This document shows, in pieces, positions 29,655 to 40,603 of a DNA stretch of 64,000 nt (positions are counted from its first letter, which is position 1; each line of letters begins with the position of its first letter). Source of the DNA: Pseudomonadales bacterium (GTDB taxonomy: Bacteria > Pseudomonadota > Gammaproteobacteria > Pseudomonadales > Pseudohongiellaceae); NCBI GenBank assembly GCA_023254735.1, contig JALRKV010000014.1, positions 1-64,000 on the forward strand, given 5' to 3'. A program made the position numbers and the translations under genes. The notes beneath the pieces were generated by a model. The model ran no database searches. It was not told the DNA's origin and worked only from the letters and a program-made list of their open reading frames with translations.

Positions 29655-30266
29655 ATGAGCGCGATGATTGTTGGACTCACAGGTGGCATCGGCAGCGGCA
29701 AAAGTGCGGCTGCGGATCTTTTTGCCGCCCAAGGAATTGAACTCGTGGATACGGACGTGCTCGCTCGAGAAGTCGTTGAGAGTGGCTCCCCGGCCCTCGC
29801 TGCAATCGCCGAGCGGTTCGGTAGCGAAATACTCGACGCATCCGGCGCGCTCGATAGAGCTCGTTTACGCGCAATTATTTTTGCCAATCCCGAGCAGAAA
29901 GCGTGGCTCGAGGGCCTGCTTCACCCCCTAATTAATGCGCTAATGCTGAGTCGCCTAGGCGCATGCACGGGGCCCTACTGCCTGCTGGTCTCTCCTCTGC
30001 TACTCGAAACCGAGCAAGCAAACGCAGTCGACAGAGTTCTCGTTATCGATGTCTGCAGAGAAACCCAGCTCGCGCGGACACTGCAGAGAGATGGCAGCAA
30101 AAGAGAAACTGTCGAGGCGATTATCGACTCTCAGATCCCACGCTCAGAACGGCTCAAACGCGCAGATGATATTATCAGCAACGAATCGGATTTAGAGACG
30201 CTCGCAAAAGCGGTGCTTGCCCAACACCAAACCTATTGCGCCATGGCTGAGAAAGCACGCGGATAG
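29655..30266 (+). CDS. coaE: Dephospho-CoA kinase
   Basis: Last step of CoA biosynthesis: ATP-dependent 3'-phosphorylation of dephospho-CoA. About 203 aa. P-loop GLTGGIGSGKS, followed by DTDVLAREV, a substrate-lid region around HPLINALM and the CoA-domain segment RVLVIDVCRETQLART. The start is ATG at 29655 behind GGAG; an in-frame extension to 29367 overlaps pilD and is not coding. Placement pilD-coaE-yacG is conserved in gammaproteobacteria. Confidence 0.96.
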   Translation: MSAMIVGLTGGIGSGKSAAADLFAAQGIELVDTDVLAREVVESGSPALAAIAERFGSEILDASGALDRARLRAIIFANPEQKAWLEGLLHPLINALMLSRLGACTGPYCLLVSPLLLETEQANAVDRVLVIDVCRETQLARTLQRDGSKRETVEAIIDSQIPRSERLKRADDIISNESDLETLAKAVLAQHQTYCAMAEKARG

Positions 30267-30316
30267 CGCTCGCGCTGAAGGAAAAATGAAACAGAGATTA
30301 GAACGAGTTTACTAGT

Positions 30317-30514
30317 ATGAAAACAGTGAATTGCCCTACTTGCCAGACGCTCGTACCGTGGACAGAGGAAAACGAATCGCGCCCGTTTTGCAGCGAGCGA
30401 TGTCGCCTAATAGATTTCGGCGAATGGGCGACGGAGGGACATAGAATCGCAGGCGAGCCCGACTATTCAGATGAATTCGATGAATTCGACGAAGGTTTCC
30501 ATCAGGCCCCGTGA
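30317..30514 (+). CDS. yacG: DNA gyrase inhibitor YacG
   Basis: A 65-aa zinc protein with CPTC at residues 6-9 and C...C in [15 protein letters not shown], the hallmark of YacG. In E. coli it binds GyrB and inhibits its activity. The C-terminal tail is acidic ([11 protein letters not shown]). Last gene of the pilA-yacG group, ending 13 bp before the convergent mutT. Confidence 0.96.
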   Translation: MKTVNCPTCQTLVPWTEENESRPFCSERCRLIDFGEWATEGHRIAGEPDYSDEFDEFDEGFHQAP

Positions 30515-30527
30515 AGCAGTCTGTACC

Positions 30528-30923
30528 CTAGCCTTCGCTTTGCAGCGCCCGGATAATTTGCCGGTTTGCCTCCGGAAACTCATCCTGATCAAGTTCTGCG
30601 ATAGTGCGCCACGCTAAGGGCTGAGATTCCCGCGGCATGGGCTCGCCTGTGAAGCGCGTCACGCGCCAGACATCGAGCAATACATGACGGTCGGTATAGC
30701 GGTGGTCGATTAGCTTAAACGGGTAGGCTGCATCAACTTCGATTCCCAGCTCTTCATAAAGCTCTCGAGACAGCGCATCACGAACGCTCTCGTCCTTTTC
30801 TACCTTGCCGCCGGGGAACTCCCAGAGCCCACCTTGATGCTGCTGAGCACTGCGGCGCGCGACCAGCACCCTACCGAGTGAATCTTGAACAACCCCAACG
30901 GCGACATGTAGCGGTTCAGACAC
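30528..30923 (-). CDS. mutT: 8-oxo-dGTP diphosphatase MutT
   Basis: A 131-aa Nudix hydrolase removing mutagenic 8-oxo-dGTP from the nucleotide pool. The Nudix box GGKVEKDESVRDALSRELYEELGI spans about residues 38-61 (given here in part) with the Glu cluster REL-EEL. The LWEFPGGK context is typical for MutT. Pseudomonas relatives often carry a C-terminal thiamine-phosphate-synthase-like domain; it is absent here. Five bases after argJ, so same transcript. Confidence 0.94.
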   Translation of the reverse strand: MSEPLHVAVGVVQDSLGRVLVARRSAQQHQGGLWEFPGGKVEKDESVRDALSRELYEELGIEVDAAYPFKLIDHRYTDRHVLLDVWRVTRFTGEPMPRESQPLAWRTIAELDQDEFPEANRQIIRALQSEG

Positions 30924-30928
30924 GGACG

Positions 30929-32122
30929 CTAACTTCGATAGTCGGCATTGATGCGCACATAGTCGTAGGAAAGATCCGCAGTAAATATTCTCTCAGAATA
31001 GTCGCCACGTGAAAGGCTGATGGAGATAGTTATCTCGCTTTTATCCATTTCTGCCTGACCCGCCTCCTCGGTGTAGTTCACGTCCCGGCATCCTCCCGCG
31101 ACAATCCGAGTATCGCCAAGCCAGACTTCGACAGCATTGATATCAAGACTGTCTAAACCCGCCCTGCCAATCGCTGCCAAAATGCGACCCCAATTAGGGT
31201 CAGATGCGAATAGCGCTGTTTTTACGAGTGGTGATTCGGCCACCGTGTAGCCCACCTGCAGGCATTCCTGACTCGACTGACCGCCGCTAACGGTAACGGT
31301 GACGAATTTAGTTGCCCCTTCGGCGTCTTTAATTATCTCCACGGCGAGCTCATGAAAAACTTCGCTGAGTGCCAACACGAAATCCGCGTGACATTGCCCT
31401 GTCTCGTTCTCTATCGGCGCCGCAGATAAACCAGTCGCGGAAAGCAAACAGCAGTCGTTTGTGGAGGTATCTCCGTCTACCGTAATCCGATTAAAACTAT
31501 GTGAAACCTGTTCGCGCAGAAGACGATCAAGAGTCGTCTGAGACAAAGTTGCATCGGTAAAAACGTAAGAAAGCATCGTTGCCATGTTCGGTTTAATCAT
31601 GCCCGATCCTTTGGCGATGCCTGAAATAGTCACTGGATGCCCTTCAATTAGTACGCGGCGGGAAACCAACTTTGGCCGTGTGTCCGTCGTCATAATGCCG
31701 CGTGCCGCAGACGCAAGCTGATCGTCAGCAAGGGCTCTGTGTGCATCCGGTAGCGCATCAATAATCTTAGTAACAGGGAGTAATTCGCCGATGACACCGG
31801 TCGAGAACGGAAGCACCTGTTCTAGTTTTACGCCGCACTGACGCGCTAGCGCCTCACAGCACGCTATGGCATCGCGTTCTCCTTGCGCGCCTGTCCCCGC
31901 ATTCGCGTTGCCTGTGTTAATCAGCAAGTAGCGCGGCGACGACGACAAAAGATGCCTTCGTGCGATGGTGACCGGCGCAGCGCAGAAAGCATTTAGCGTA
32001 AAGACACCCGCTGTTTTGGTCGTGTCCGCAAGTTCGATCAACACTAAATCCAAGCGATTTGCATAGCGGATGCCACTTTCGATCGCCGCTGAACGAACGC
32101 CGTCGACGCTCATATTTTCCAT
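30929..32122 (-). CDS. argJ: Arginine biosynthesis bifunctional protein ArgJ
   Basis: Ornithine acetyltransferase of 397 aa, transferring the acetyl group from N-acetylornithine to glutamate; bifunctional members also make N-acetylglutamate from acetyl-CoA. The precursor cleaves itself before a conserved Thr in the segment KGSGMIKPNMATMLSY; that Thr becomes the nucleophile. Other family parts: NTGNANAGTG, MTTDTRPK and the C-terminal DLSYDYVRINADYRS. Mono- or bifunctional activity cannot be told. Lies between secA and mutT, as in Pseudomonas. Confidence 0.96.
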   Translation of the reverse strand: MENMSVDGVRSAAIESGIRYANRLDLVLIELADTTKTAGVFTLNAFCAAPVTIARRHLLSSSPRYLLINTGNANAGTGAQGERDAIACCEALARQCGVKLEQVLPFSTGVIGELLPVTKIIDALPDAHRALADDQLASAARGIMTTDTRPKLVSRRVLIEGHPVTISGIAKGSGMIKPNMATMLSYVFTDATLSQTTLDRLLREQVSHSFNRITVDGDTSTNDCCLLSATGLSAAPIENETGQCHADFVLALSEVFHELAVEIIKDAEGATKFVTVTVSGGQSSQECLQVGYTVAESPLVKTALFASDPNWGRILAAIGRAGLDSLDINAVEVWLGDTRIVAGGCRDVNYTEEAGQAEMDKSEITISISLSRGDYSERIFTADLSYDYVRINADYRS

Positions 32123-32178
32123 CTCACACCTACTTGATAATCGTCTAATTTACGCGAGCAAAATCGCCGGCGTCAAAG

Positions 32179-34956
32179 CTACGCTATTTTGCCGTGACAG
32201 GCTTTGTACTTGCGTCCCGAACCACAAGGACATGCCTCGTTGCGTCCCACTTTTGGCAGGTCGCGCACGAACGGCGTAGGATCAACTCGGGCTGTACCCA
32301 CCGGAACTGTCGCGCGCTGCGCGGCATCTGAGGGAACACGAGGCTCGGACATCGCCGAAGACTGTTGATGCTGCAAGTTGAGTTTTTGTGCTGCCAACTC
32401 GGCCGCTCGCTGCTTCTCGATCGCATCGGCCTCGTCATCCTGTCTAATGCGGACATGACTCAGCACCTTGATGACCTCCTGCTGCAGATTTGTCATTAAA
32501 TCTTGGAACAGAGCAAAGGCTTCTCTTTTATATTCTTGCCTTGGATTCTTGCCACCGTAGCTGCGAAGAAATATACCCTGTCTGAGATGGTCCATAGTCG
32601 CCAGATGCTCTTTCCAGAGTCCGTCAAGAATCTGCAGCGTGATTTGTTTCTCAAACGCGCGCATCTTCTCACCAACGGCTTCGCTCTTCTCTTCATATGC
32701 CCTGTTGAGGTTATCGAGTATTTTCTCTTTTATCTGCTCTTCATAGAGTTTTGCATCTGCGTCTAGCCATGCCTGAACAGGCTGCTCACTCGCAAATTCG
32801 ACAAGCAACGCCTGTTCAAGACCTGCGATGTCCCACTGTTCTGGGACACTCTGAGGCGGGATATAGGTGTCGACCAATTGCTCCACAACCTCTTTGCGCA
32901 TATCAACAAGAAGATCTGAAATATCATCGCTCGCCATCAATTCATTACGCTGGCGATACACAATTGTTCGTTGATCGTTGGCAACATTGTCATATTCCAA
33001 AAGCTGCTTTCGAATATCGAAATTGCGACCCTCTACTTTACGCTGCGCCTTCTCTATTGCTCGCGTAACCATGCCATGCTCAATGGCTTCACCGCGCTCC
33101 ATGCCTAATTTCTGCATGAAATTTTTCACCGCGTCCGTCGCGAAGATTCGCAGCAAATTATCTTCCATCGACAAATAGAAACGAGAGTAACCAGGATCCC
33201 CTTGTCTTCCTGCCCGGCCACGCAATTGATTATCGATGCGACGAGACTCATGTCTTTCCGTACCGATTATGTGCAATCCGCCGGCGGCAAGGACTTGATC
33301 ATGACGCGCCTGCCATGCGGCCTTTATCTCCGCTATTTTCTCTGGCGTGGGATCGTTTAGTTCATCAACTTCAACCTCCCAGTTACCGCCGAGTACGATG
33401 TCTGTTCCCCGCCCCGCCATGTTCGTCGCGATCGTCACGACACCAGGACGTCCAGCTTGCGCGATAATCTGCGCCTCGCGCTCGTGAAACTTCGCGTTGA
33501 GCACTTCGTGTTTAATCTTACTTTTCGTCAAGAATTTAGAGATCGCCTCTGACGTTTCGATCGAGGCTGTGCCCACGAGCACAGGCGCGCCCGCAGCACT
33601 AATCTCTGTGATGTCGGCGACAATAGCTTCGAGTTTTTCCTCCATGCTAAGGAAAATAAGGTCGTTGGCGTCCACTCGAACCATGGGGTTGTTGGTCGGA
33701 ATCACTACAACGTCGAGACCGTAGATTTGGCTAAATTCAAAAGCCTCCGTGTCCGCCGTACCCGTCATACCTGACAACTTATTGTAAAGTCGGAAGTAGT
33801 TTTGAAACGTTGTCGAGGCGAGTGTTTGACTTTCGCTCTGTATTTCAACCCCTTCTTTGGCCTCTAACGCCTGATGAAGTCCCTCGGATAGACGACGTCC
33901 CTCCATCGTTCGCCCCGTATGTTCATCAATCAGAACGATTCGCTTATCCTTAACAATGTACTCAACATCACGATTGAATAGATAATGTGCTTTGAGCGCA
34001 GAATGCACATGATGTAGCAAAGAGAGATTGGTTGCTGAATAAAGCGAGTCACCTTCGGCCAATAGCTTTTGCTCGATCAATAAGCCTTCAACGAACTCGT
34101 GCCCCGCTTCGGTTAATTCCACCTGCCGGCTTTTCTCATCGACGCTGAAATGGCCCTGCTCTTCTGCCACATAGCTTTTGTCCATTTGCTCCATCTTTGT
34201 CTTTTCGACTTTCTCGCCTCGCTCGAGCTTCGGCACAAGCGCGTTGATGGCGATATAGAGCTGCGAACTGTTTTCGGCGGCACCGGAAATAATCAGCGGG
34301 GTACGCGCCTCATCGATAAGAATCGAGTCGACTTCGTCTACCACGGCAAAATTGAGTTCTCGCTGCATCTTATCCGCAACTCGAAACGCCATATTGTCAC
34401 GCAGATAGTCGAAACCGAATTCGTTGTTTGTTCCGTAGGTGATTGAACTTTCGTACGCGGCTTTCTTTTCAAGAGGGCTTTGGCCGGACTTGATTACGCC
34501 AACTGTCAAACCAAGGAACTCGTATAGAGGACGCATCCAGTTAGCATCGCGCTCGGCAAGATATTCATTCACGGTGACTATGTGGACACCTTTGCCAGTC
34601 AGCGCATTCAAGTAGGCAGGCAGCGTAGCCATTAGCGTTTTACCCTCGCCCGTGCGCATCTCTGAAATACTGCCCTCATTGAGCACCATCCCGCCGATGA
34701 GCTGCACGTCAAAATGCCGCATACCCAGCACGCGAACACTCGCCTCTCTCGCTACCGCAAACGCCTCAATTAGCAGCGAATCAACAGCCTCACCCGCCTG
34801 GATTCGCGCCTGGAACTCGGCAGTTTTCGCCTTTAGCTGATCGTCATCGAGGCTTTTAAGACCTTCCTCTAGCGCGCTGATTTGAGTCACGCTGCGTTTA
34901 AGTTTTTTAAGCTTGCGTGAATTACTACTGCCAAATATTTTGCTGAATAGTTTCAT
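32179..34956 (-). CDS. secA: Preprotein translocase ATPase SecA
   Basis: Motor of the Sec pathway, 925 aa. Walker A is in [20 protein letters not shown] (about 102-121), DEAD-type box is [18 protein letters not shown], and nucleotide-binding domain 2 contains [20 protein letters not shown] and [13 protein letters not shown]. The C-terminus carries the zinc-binding tail [13 protein letters not shown] that contacts SecB. Downstream of the M23 peptidase and upstream of argJ on the same strand. Full length, no defects. Confidence 0.99.
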   Translation of the reverse strand: MKLFSKIFGSSNSRKLKKLKRSVTQISALEEGLKSLDDDQLKAKTAEFQARIQAGEAVDSLLIEAFAVAREASVRVLGMRHFDVQLIGGMVLNEGSISEMRTGEGKTLMATLPAYLNALTGKGVHIVTVNEYLAERDANWMRPLYEFLGLTVGVIKSGQSPLEKKAAYESSITYGTNNEFGFDYLRDNMAFRVADKMQRELNFAVVDEVDSILIDEARTPLIISGAAENSSQLYIAINALVPKLERGEKVEKTKMEQMDKSYVAEEQGHFSVDEKSRQVELTEAGHEFVEGLLIEQKLLAEGDSLYSATNLSLLHHVHSALKAHYLFNRDVEYIVKDKRIVLIDEHTGRTMEGRRLSEGLHQALEAKEGVEIQSESQTLASTTFQNYFRLYNKLSGMTGTADTEAFEFSQIYGLDVVVIPTNNPMVRVDANDLIFLSMEEKLEAIVADITEISAAGAPVLVGTASIETSEAISKFLTKSKIKHEVLNAKFHEREAQIIAQAGRPGVVTIATNMAGRGTDIVLGGNWEVEVDELNDPTPEKIAEIKAAWQARHDQVLAAGGLHIIGTERHESRRIDNQLRGRAGRQGDPGYSRFYLSMEDNLLRIFATDAVKNFMQKLGMERGEAIEHGMVTRAIEKAQRKVEGRNFDIRKQLLEYDNVANDQRTIVYRQRNELMASDDISDLLVDMRKEVVEQLVDTYIPPQSVPEQWDIAGLEQALLVEFASEQPVQAWLDADAKLYEEQIKEKILDNLNRAYEEKSEAVGEKMRAFEKQITLQILDGLWKEHLATMDHLRQGIFLRSYGGKNPRQEYKREAFALFQDLMTNLQQEVIKVLSHVRIRQDDEADAIEKQRAAELAAQKLNLQHQQSSAMSEPRVPSDAAQRATVPVGTARVDPTPFVRDLPKVGRNEACPCGSGRKYKACHGKIA

Positions 34957-35084
34957 AATGATTTTGATTTAACCGTGAATTCTTTGGACGAAGCGTACAG
35001 CTGTCTTCAGCCGGACGACTACGCTCTTTCGTCTTCGATAAGTTAAAAGACGGGCGACTGTTTCGGCGAGGTTGCGCTAGAAAA

Positions 35085-36032
35085 TTAGCGGATGGTGCGA
35101 CGGATATAGGCGGCTGGGTCAACTACGCGGCCATTTTTATAGACCTCGAAGTGCACATGCGGTCCCGTTGAACGGCCAGTAGAGCCGACGAGAGCAAGCT
35201 TTTCATTGCGAGCGACGAGGTCACCGACCTCGACAAACAATTCTTGAGAATGGGCATAGCGCGTCGTAAAACCGTTGCCGTGATTTACCTCGACCATCAG
35301 CCCATAGCCTGATCGAGGCCCTGCCCAAGTAACCACCCCACCCGCGACGCTGCTGATTTGCGCGCCCGGTTTACCCGTCGTAAGGTCTATACCACTGTGG
35401 AAGCTACTCTTGCCCGTGATGGGATCTGGACGACGACCGAAGGGGGATGCGATCCACGCATTTTCTATCGGTCGTCCAGCGACAAAGCCGTCTTCGATAG
35501 ATCGCTGATCGATTAATAGTCCTTCGATAGTGCCGAGTTGCTGTTGACGCTCGGTGATCAATTCTTCAAGTTCGTTAATCGATGTTAGCAAGGTAGAGGC
35601 GGCGACAGCGTCCTGCAGGTCGCTCGCAATACCGATTTCGAGTCCTCCTGCTGCGAAGGACGAAGCGGCGTCTGCCTCAAACTCTTCGATATTGGCTAGG
35701 CCAGCGACCCTTTCGCCTAATGCGTCGAGTCGCGCAAGGCGAGCCTGAAGTTTCGCTAACTTGAGCGTAAGCGCATCTAGCTCTCGTTCTGAGTTAGACC
35801 GCAGCTGCTCTAACTGCAACGCCTGCAATGCGAGCTCTTTCTGCCAGTTCTCGGCTGATTGCTGGCTAAATACCAAAGAATCGTCGTTCTGGCCCGAAGC
35901 GAGCTGATAGCCGAAATAACCCAGGCCGACCGGAGTGCCTAGCAGACAGAGAGACAGGAGCGCGCGCAGCCACCCCTTTAGCTCGAGGCTGCGACTTTGA
36001 CCGTGACGGTGATCGATTAGAAGGAGTTTCAT
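35085..36032 (-). CDS. M23 family metallopeptidase, membrane-anchored
   Basis: A 315-aa LytM-type protein with one N-terminal membrane helix (about 24-46), a coiled-coil periplasmic region (about 55-185) and a C-terminal M23 domain. Zinc-site motifs are complete: HSGIDLTTG with first His and Asp, and GPHVHFEVYKNG with the HxH. So it is likely an active endopeptidase rather than an EnvC-like degenerate activator. Relatives sit between lpxC and secA in pseudomonads. Role in peptidoglycan cutting during growth or division is inferred. Confidence 0.92.
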   Translation of the reverse strand: MKLLLIDHRHGQSRSLELKGWLRALLSLCLLGTPVGLGYFGYQLASGQNDDSLVFSQQSAENWQKELALQALQLEQLRSNSERELDALTLKLAKLQARLARLDALGERVAGLANIEEFEADAASSFAAGGLEIGIASDLQDAVAASTLLTSINELEELITERQQQLGTIEGLLIDQRSIEDGFVAGRPIENAWIASPFGRRPDPITGKSSFHSGIDLTTGKPGAQISSVAGGVVTWAGPRSGYGLMVEVNHGNGFTTRYAHSQELFVEVGDLVARNEKLALVGSTGRSTGPHVHFEVYKNGRVVDPAAYIRRTIR

Positions 36033-36214
36033 TGACGGGAGTTTAAACTAGTCTTCCGCAGAGCCAAAGGGGGAATTTAGCGAGTTCTTGTCTGAGCTTG
36101 AAAAAAGCATGTGCTCAAGCCCTCGACCTAACCTCGATAAAGCAAATTGCGGGACTGAATAGTCTGTAATTAAGACGGCTACTTAGTAGACCAGCTCGTC
36201 GGCTAGCTCATGGG

Positions 36215-37126
36215 CTAGGCGGCGAGCACGGGCTTCATGTAAGAAATAGGGACATTGTTGTCCTCTTCGAAGCTCACAATTTCCCAGGCGTCCTCGTTTT
36301 CTTCGAGCATGCGCAGCAGCGCATTGTTTAGGGCGTGGCCAGACTTATAGCCTTTGAATTCACCGATAAGGCTGTTGCCAAGAAGATAGAGATCGCCGAT
36401 CGAATCGAGGATCTTGTGTTTGACGAATTCATCTTCGTAACGCAGCCCATCTTCATTAAGCACTTTGTAGTCGCCGACGGCGATTGCATTATCCATGCTC
36501 GCGCCTAGCGCTAAATTGCGATTACGCAGCTCTTCGAACTCGTGCATAAACCCGAATGTTCGCGCTCGGCTCACTTCCTTCACAAATGACGTGCTACTGA
36601 AGTCGATAGTCGCTTTTTTAGTATATTTTTTATACACAGGATGGTCGTAGAGCAGCGTGTAGCTCACTTTAAAGCCATCGAAGGGCTCGAGGCTGACGGT
36701 TTTGTCACCTTGCTCGAGGCGCAGCGGCTTAAGTATCTTAATGAAGCGTTTGGGCTCGGACTGCTCTTCGATACCGGCAGACTGAATCAAAAACACGAAG
36801 GGCCCCGCACTTCCGTCCATTATCGGCACCTCAGGGGCACTCACATCGATGAACGCATTGTCGATGCCAAGCCCGGAAAGCGCCGACATCAAATGTTCAA
36901 CTGTCGATATTCTCACCCCGTCTTGGACAAGGGTGGTAGACAGCGTGGTTTCGCCCACGTTGGTCGCAGTGGCTTTAATTTGAACGACGGGATCTAGATC
37001 GACACGCGAGAAAACGATGCCGGTATTCACAGGGGCGGGTCTGAGTGTCAGATAGACTTTCTCGCCTGTGTGTAGGCCAACGCCGGTGGCGCGAATGATG
37101 TTTTTGAGTGTGCGTTGACGAAGCAT
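36215..37126 (-). CDS. lpxC: UDP-3-O-acyl-N-acetylglucosamine deacetylase
   Basis: First committed step in lipid A synthesis: Zn-dependent deacetylation of UDP-3-O-acyl-GlcNAc. About 303 aa from ATG at 37126 (family start MLRQRTLKN). Zinc ligands expected are His in [10 protein letters not shown], His and Asp in [15 protein letters not shown]; the catalytic His is in [12 protein letters not shown]. An upstream in-frame ATG at 37165 would add 13 residues not typical for LpxC. Last of the division cluster, 178 bp after ftsZ. Confidence 0.97.
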   Translation of the reverse strand: MLRQRTLKNIIRATGVGLHTGEKVYLTLRPAPVNTGIVFSRVDLDPVVQIKATATNVGETTLSTTLVQDGVRISTVEHLMSALSGLGIDNAFIDVSAPEVPIMDGSAGPFVFLIQSAGIEEQSEPKRFIKILKPLRLEQGDKTVSLEPFDGFKVSYTLLYDHPVYKKYTKKATIDFSSTSFVKEVSRARTFGFMHEFEELRNRNLALGASMDNAIAVGDYKVLNEDGLRYEDEFVKHKILDSIGDLYLLGNSLIGEFKGYKSGHALNNALLRMLEENEDAWEIVSFEEDNNVPISYMKPVLAA

Positions 37127-37304
37127 AGATCGGCCCTGCCAGGGTTGTAGGCTTTGAATTGTCATTATGGCCGCGGAAACTAGCTAACACCGCTCGCTTG
37201 CAGCGCCTAGCCGAAGGGCGCGCTGCACGCTAGGCCGGAAGTGTAGCAAAGGCCTGTGGCTTTCCCAAGAGTCTTTTCTTAGCGCACAGGCACTAGCGAC
37301 GGAG

Positions 37305-38441
37305 TTAATCTGCCTGATTACGCAGAAAAGCGGGAACATCCAGATAGTTGAGGTCGGCGTCCGGCTCAAACAGCGGATCTAATTTGGTCGCTGTGTTGCC
37401 TGTCGCTCGCTCGGTGCGCGGCACTGGGCGGCGAATAGCGTTGTATTTAGGCGTGTTATCTACGACTTTAGTGGGTCTTGCGTGTACAGAACCCAGACCA
37501 GTGGCTACCACCGTTACTCGAATTTCATCTTTGAGTGATGGGTCGATTACCGTGCCGATCACGACAGTCGCATCGTCTGAGGCAAACTCTTCGATCGTAT
37601 CACCTACCTCTGAAAACTCACCGAGAGACAGATTTTCACCCGCAGTGATATTGACGAGAATGCCTCGCGCGCCTTCTAAATTGACATCTTCGAGGAGCGG
37701 GCTGCGAATCGCCGCTTCCGCCGCCTCACGCGCACGATCAGGGCCGCTCGCGTGTCCGGTGCCCATCATCGCCATGCCCATTTCGGACATGACTGTCTTC
37801 ACGTCAGCAAAGTCGACGTTGATCATACCTGGATTCATAATGAGGTCGGCTATACCCTTTACCGCACCGAGCAGCACATCGTTGGCCGCCTTAAATGCAT
37901 CTAAAAGCGAGGCGTCTTTGCCAAGTACATCGAGGAGCTTTTCGTTGGGAATGGTAATGAGTGAGTCAACATGTTCGCTAAGCGCTTCGATGCCTTGCTG
38001 TGCAACGAGCGCGCGTTTGCGGCCTTCGAACGGAAAAGGCTTGGTGACAACAGCGACGGTCAAAATGCCTAATTCACGCGCCACCTCAGCGACGATTGGC
38101 GCCGCACCTGTGCCCGTACCACCCCCCATTCCGGCGGTGATGAACACCATATCCGATCCTGCCAGTATCGCTGCAATTTCGTCTCTGTCCTCTAATGCCG
38201 CTTGTCGACCGATTTCAGGATTGGCGCCAGCGCCGAGACCTTTAGTTACGCCCGAACCCATCTGCAGAATGGTTTTTGCGTCGATGTTGCTTAGCGCCTG
38301 CGAATCGGTATTAGCGCAAATAAACTCAACGCCCTCGACCTGATTGCTGATCATGTGGTGTACGGCATTACCACCACCACCGCCAACGCCAATAACCTTG
38401 ATCTCGGCTGTCTGCGCAACGTTTTCGACTAGTTCGAACAT
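37305..38441 (-). CDS. ftsZ: Cell division GTPase FtsZ
   Basis: Tubulin homologue forming the Z-ring. The GTP-binding signature GGGTGTG is at 106-112, and T7-loop residues [11 protein letters not shown] follow. The C-terminal peptide [16 protein letters not shown] is the conserved tail that binds FtsA and ZipA, preceded by a short linker. 378 aa is normal. It is 40 bp downstream of ftsA, and the last strictly division gene of the cluster. Confidence 0.99.
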   Translation of the reverse strand: MFELVENVAQTAEIKVIGVGGGGGNAVHHMISNQVEGVEFICANTDSQALSNIDAKTILQMGSGVTKGLGAGANPEIGRQAALEDRDEIAAILAGSDMVFITAGMGGGTGTGAAPIVAEVARELGILTVAVVTKPFPFEGRKRALVAQQGIEALSEHVDSLITIPNEKLLDVLGKDASLLDAFKAANDVLLGAVKGIADLIMNPGMINVDFADVKTVMSEMGMAMMGTGHASGPDRAREAAEAAIRSPLLEDVNLEGARGILVNITAGENLSLGEFSEVGDTIEEFASDDATVVIGTVIDPSLKDEIRVTVVATGLGSVHARPTKVVDNTPKYNAIRRPVPRTERATGNTATKLDPLFEPDADLNYLDVPAFLRNQAD

Positions 38442-38481
38442 AGTGCCCCCTAAAAATTAAGATATTCTTGTGCGCTCCGCG

Positions 38482-39717
38482 CTAATTATTGCCCTGAAAC
38501 CAACTCTTTACCCGACCGACTAAGGTTACCTGCGGATCGCCCTTGGCAACGATTCCACCCTGTTCCTGAAACTGTTTTAAGCCATATAACAGTAGGCCAA
38601 CACCCGTCGAGTAGATGGGGTTTCGAACTATATCGGCAAGACCGGCAACATTATGAGGCGCTCCGATGCGAACTGGCGCATGAAAAATCTCCTCCGCCAG
38701 TTCAACCACACCTTCCATCTTGCTCGTCCCGCCCGTGAGAACGATTCCAGCGGCCAACATGTCTTGGAACCCGCTGCGCTGCAGCTCCTGCTGCACGAGC
38801 GTGAATAATTCGACATAGCGCGGTTCGACCACTTCGGCGAGCGCTTGTCGTGATAATTCACGCGGCGGCCTGTCGCCAACGCTCGGCACCTTTATACTGT
38901 CGGCACCGTTGACCAATTGCGTGAGGGCGCAGGCATATTTAACTTTGATTCCATCGGCGTCGTCGGTCGGCGTTCTGAGTGCCATTGCAATATCGTTTGT
39001 TACCTGATCACCGGCAATTGGAATAACACCTGTGTAGCGAATCGCGCCTTCGGTAAAGATGGCGATGTCGCTGGTTCCGCCACCGATGTCTACGAGACAA
39101 ACACCCAGCTCTTTTTCGTCCTCTGTGAGCACAGAGTAGGCAGAGGCAAGCTGCTCTAAGATAATTTCATCGACTTCAAGGTTGCAGCGCTTAATACATT
39201 TCTCAATATTCTGCACGGCGTTAATTGCACAGGTTACGAGATGCACTTTGGCTTCGAGCCTTACGCCAGACATACCGAGCGGTTCCTTAACGCCTTCCTG
39301 TGCATCGATGAGGTATTCCTGCGGCAGGATATGCAAAACCTTTTGATCGGCGGGAATGGCAACTGCCTGCGCAGCATCGATCACTCTTTCGATATCGGCG
39401 CGCTCGACCTCTCCATCCCGAATTGCCACGATCCCATGGGAATTCATACTGCGAATATGGCTGCCAGCTATGCCAGCATAGACAGAATGAATCTGGCAGC
39501 CGGCCATCATTTCCGCCTCTGCGATGGCATGCTGTATCGACTCAACGGTCGACTCGATATTCACAACCGTGCCTTTCTTGAGCCCACGCGAGCGATGGCT
39601 GCCAATGCCGATTATATTGAGGCTGCCATCGTCGACAATTTCACCAACGATCGCTACGACCTTGGACGTCCCAATATCGAGACCTACGATCATGTTATCG
39701 CTCGCTGCCGGTTTCAT
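38482..39717 (-). CDS. ftsA: Cell division protein FtsA
   Basis: Actin-like ATPase (411 aa) that ties FtsZ filaments to the inner membrane. Phosphate-binding motifs are VGLDIGTSKVVAIVGE and VCLVDIGGGTSDIAIF; the C-terminal amphipathic helix that inserts in the membrane is VGRVKSWFQGNN. Downstream of ftsQ by 46 bp. Confidence 0.98.
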   Translation of the reverse strand: MKPAASDNMIVGLDIGTSKVVAIVGEIVDDGSLNIIGIGSHRSRGLKKGTVVNIESTVESIQHAIAEAEMMAGCQIHSVYAGIAGSHIRSMNSHGIVAIRDGEVERADIERVIDAAQAVAIPADQKVLHILPQEYLIDAQEGVKEPLGMSGVRLEAKVHLVTCAINAVQNIEKCIKRCNLEVDEIILEQLASAYSVLTEDEKELGVCLVDIGGGTSDIAIFTEGAIRYTGVIPIAGDQVTNDIAMALRTPTDDADGIKVKYACALTQLVNGADSIKVPSVGDRPPRELSRQALAEVVEPRYVELFTLVQQELQRSGFQDMLAAGIVLTGGTSKMEGVVELAEEIFHAPVRIGAPHNVAGLADIVRNPIYSTGVGLLLYGLKQFQEQGGIVAKGDPQVTLVGRVKSWFQGNN

Positions 39718-39763
39718 ACGTTGCCAATCCTTCTCGCCTCACACAGCCTGTGTCAGGTTTTCG

Positions 39764-40603
39764 TTATCTTTGCGCCACATCGCTCAACGGAGCGAGTTTC
39801 AGCGTGCTTTTTTTCACGGCGATGCCGTTGCCGTACCTTAGATCAATCGATGCAAACTGGGCCGTTTCAGCGCGGTCTTGCTGGGCGTAAAAGCGAGCGA
39901 AGCGCTGCACCCTGGCGAGAACATCATGCCGACCCACCTCTACACGCATCGCGTTCACCCTAAGACTCCAACTCTGCCGGTGGCTTAACGCTAGCCCATT
40001 GAGCCTTAGCCCAGCCGGGGACAAAACCTGACTGAGCTGCTTATACTGCTGCATTACCCTCTCTTGGCTGCCTTCGGGCCCGTCGAGCAGGGGTAAGCCG
40101 GCAAAGCTATCGGTGCTGCCGGGTGAGAAAAGCTCACCGTATTGATTCAGCAATTGCGCTGACCCCCACTTTGCTATCGGCATTTCCTCCTCGAGATGTA
40201 GCGACAATGTATCTGGCCACACGCGTCTTACATCCACACTCGCAACCCAAGGCAGCGCCTCTAGGTCTCGGCTGGCACCATTAATATCGAAATCAAAAAA
40301 GCCTGCGCCGATATACCGCTGCAGGATCGCAGTCACGTCGCCCTCACTGACATGCTGCCATTGATTCTCGATTCGCACCTTGCTGATCGGCTTACTCACG
40401 AAGTCGGCCAGCCTTGCGCGCTGAACCGAAAATGTATCGAGGGCGACGAAGGCCAGCGTGGCAAAAAGGAAAGTCAGCAAGACAACATAGCGAAACAAAC
40501 CGCTCGCTCGGGCGGGTTCCTCGTCAGGCACCTGAGGTCTGCGGACGGCATGCGCACCAACCCGCTTAGCACTCTGTGCGGTGGCTCTTGGTTCTGCCCT
40601 CAT
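39764..40603 (-). CDS. ftsQ: Cell division protein FtsQ
   Basis: Bitopic divisome protein of 279 aa linking FtsB/FtsL to the early ring. A cytosolic N-terminus with many Arg, one membrane helix (about 36-57), a POTRA domain from SKVRIENQWQHVSEGDVTAIL, and the beta domain. It overlaps ddl by 4 bp, indicating coupled translation. Confidence 0.94.
   Translation of the reverse strand: MRAEPRATAQSAKRVGAHAVRRPQVPDEEPARASGLFRYVVLLTFLFATLAFVALDTFSVQRARLADFVSKPISKVRIENQWQHVSEGDVTAILQRYIGAGFFDFDINGASRDLEALPWVASVDVRRVWPDTLSLHLEEEMPIAKWGSAQLLNQYGELFSPGSTDSFAGLPLLDGPEGSQERVMQQYKQLSQVLSPAGLRLNGLALSHRQSWSLRVNAMRVEVGRHDVLARVQRFARFYAQQDRAETAQFASIDLRYGNGIAVKKSTLKLAPLSDVAQR

Noticed and set aside
37348..38343. 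331-aa frame antisense to ftsZ
   Set aside because: Low-complexity Ser/Thr/Pro/Ala composition and full overlap with ftsZ mark it as a shadow of the coding strand.
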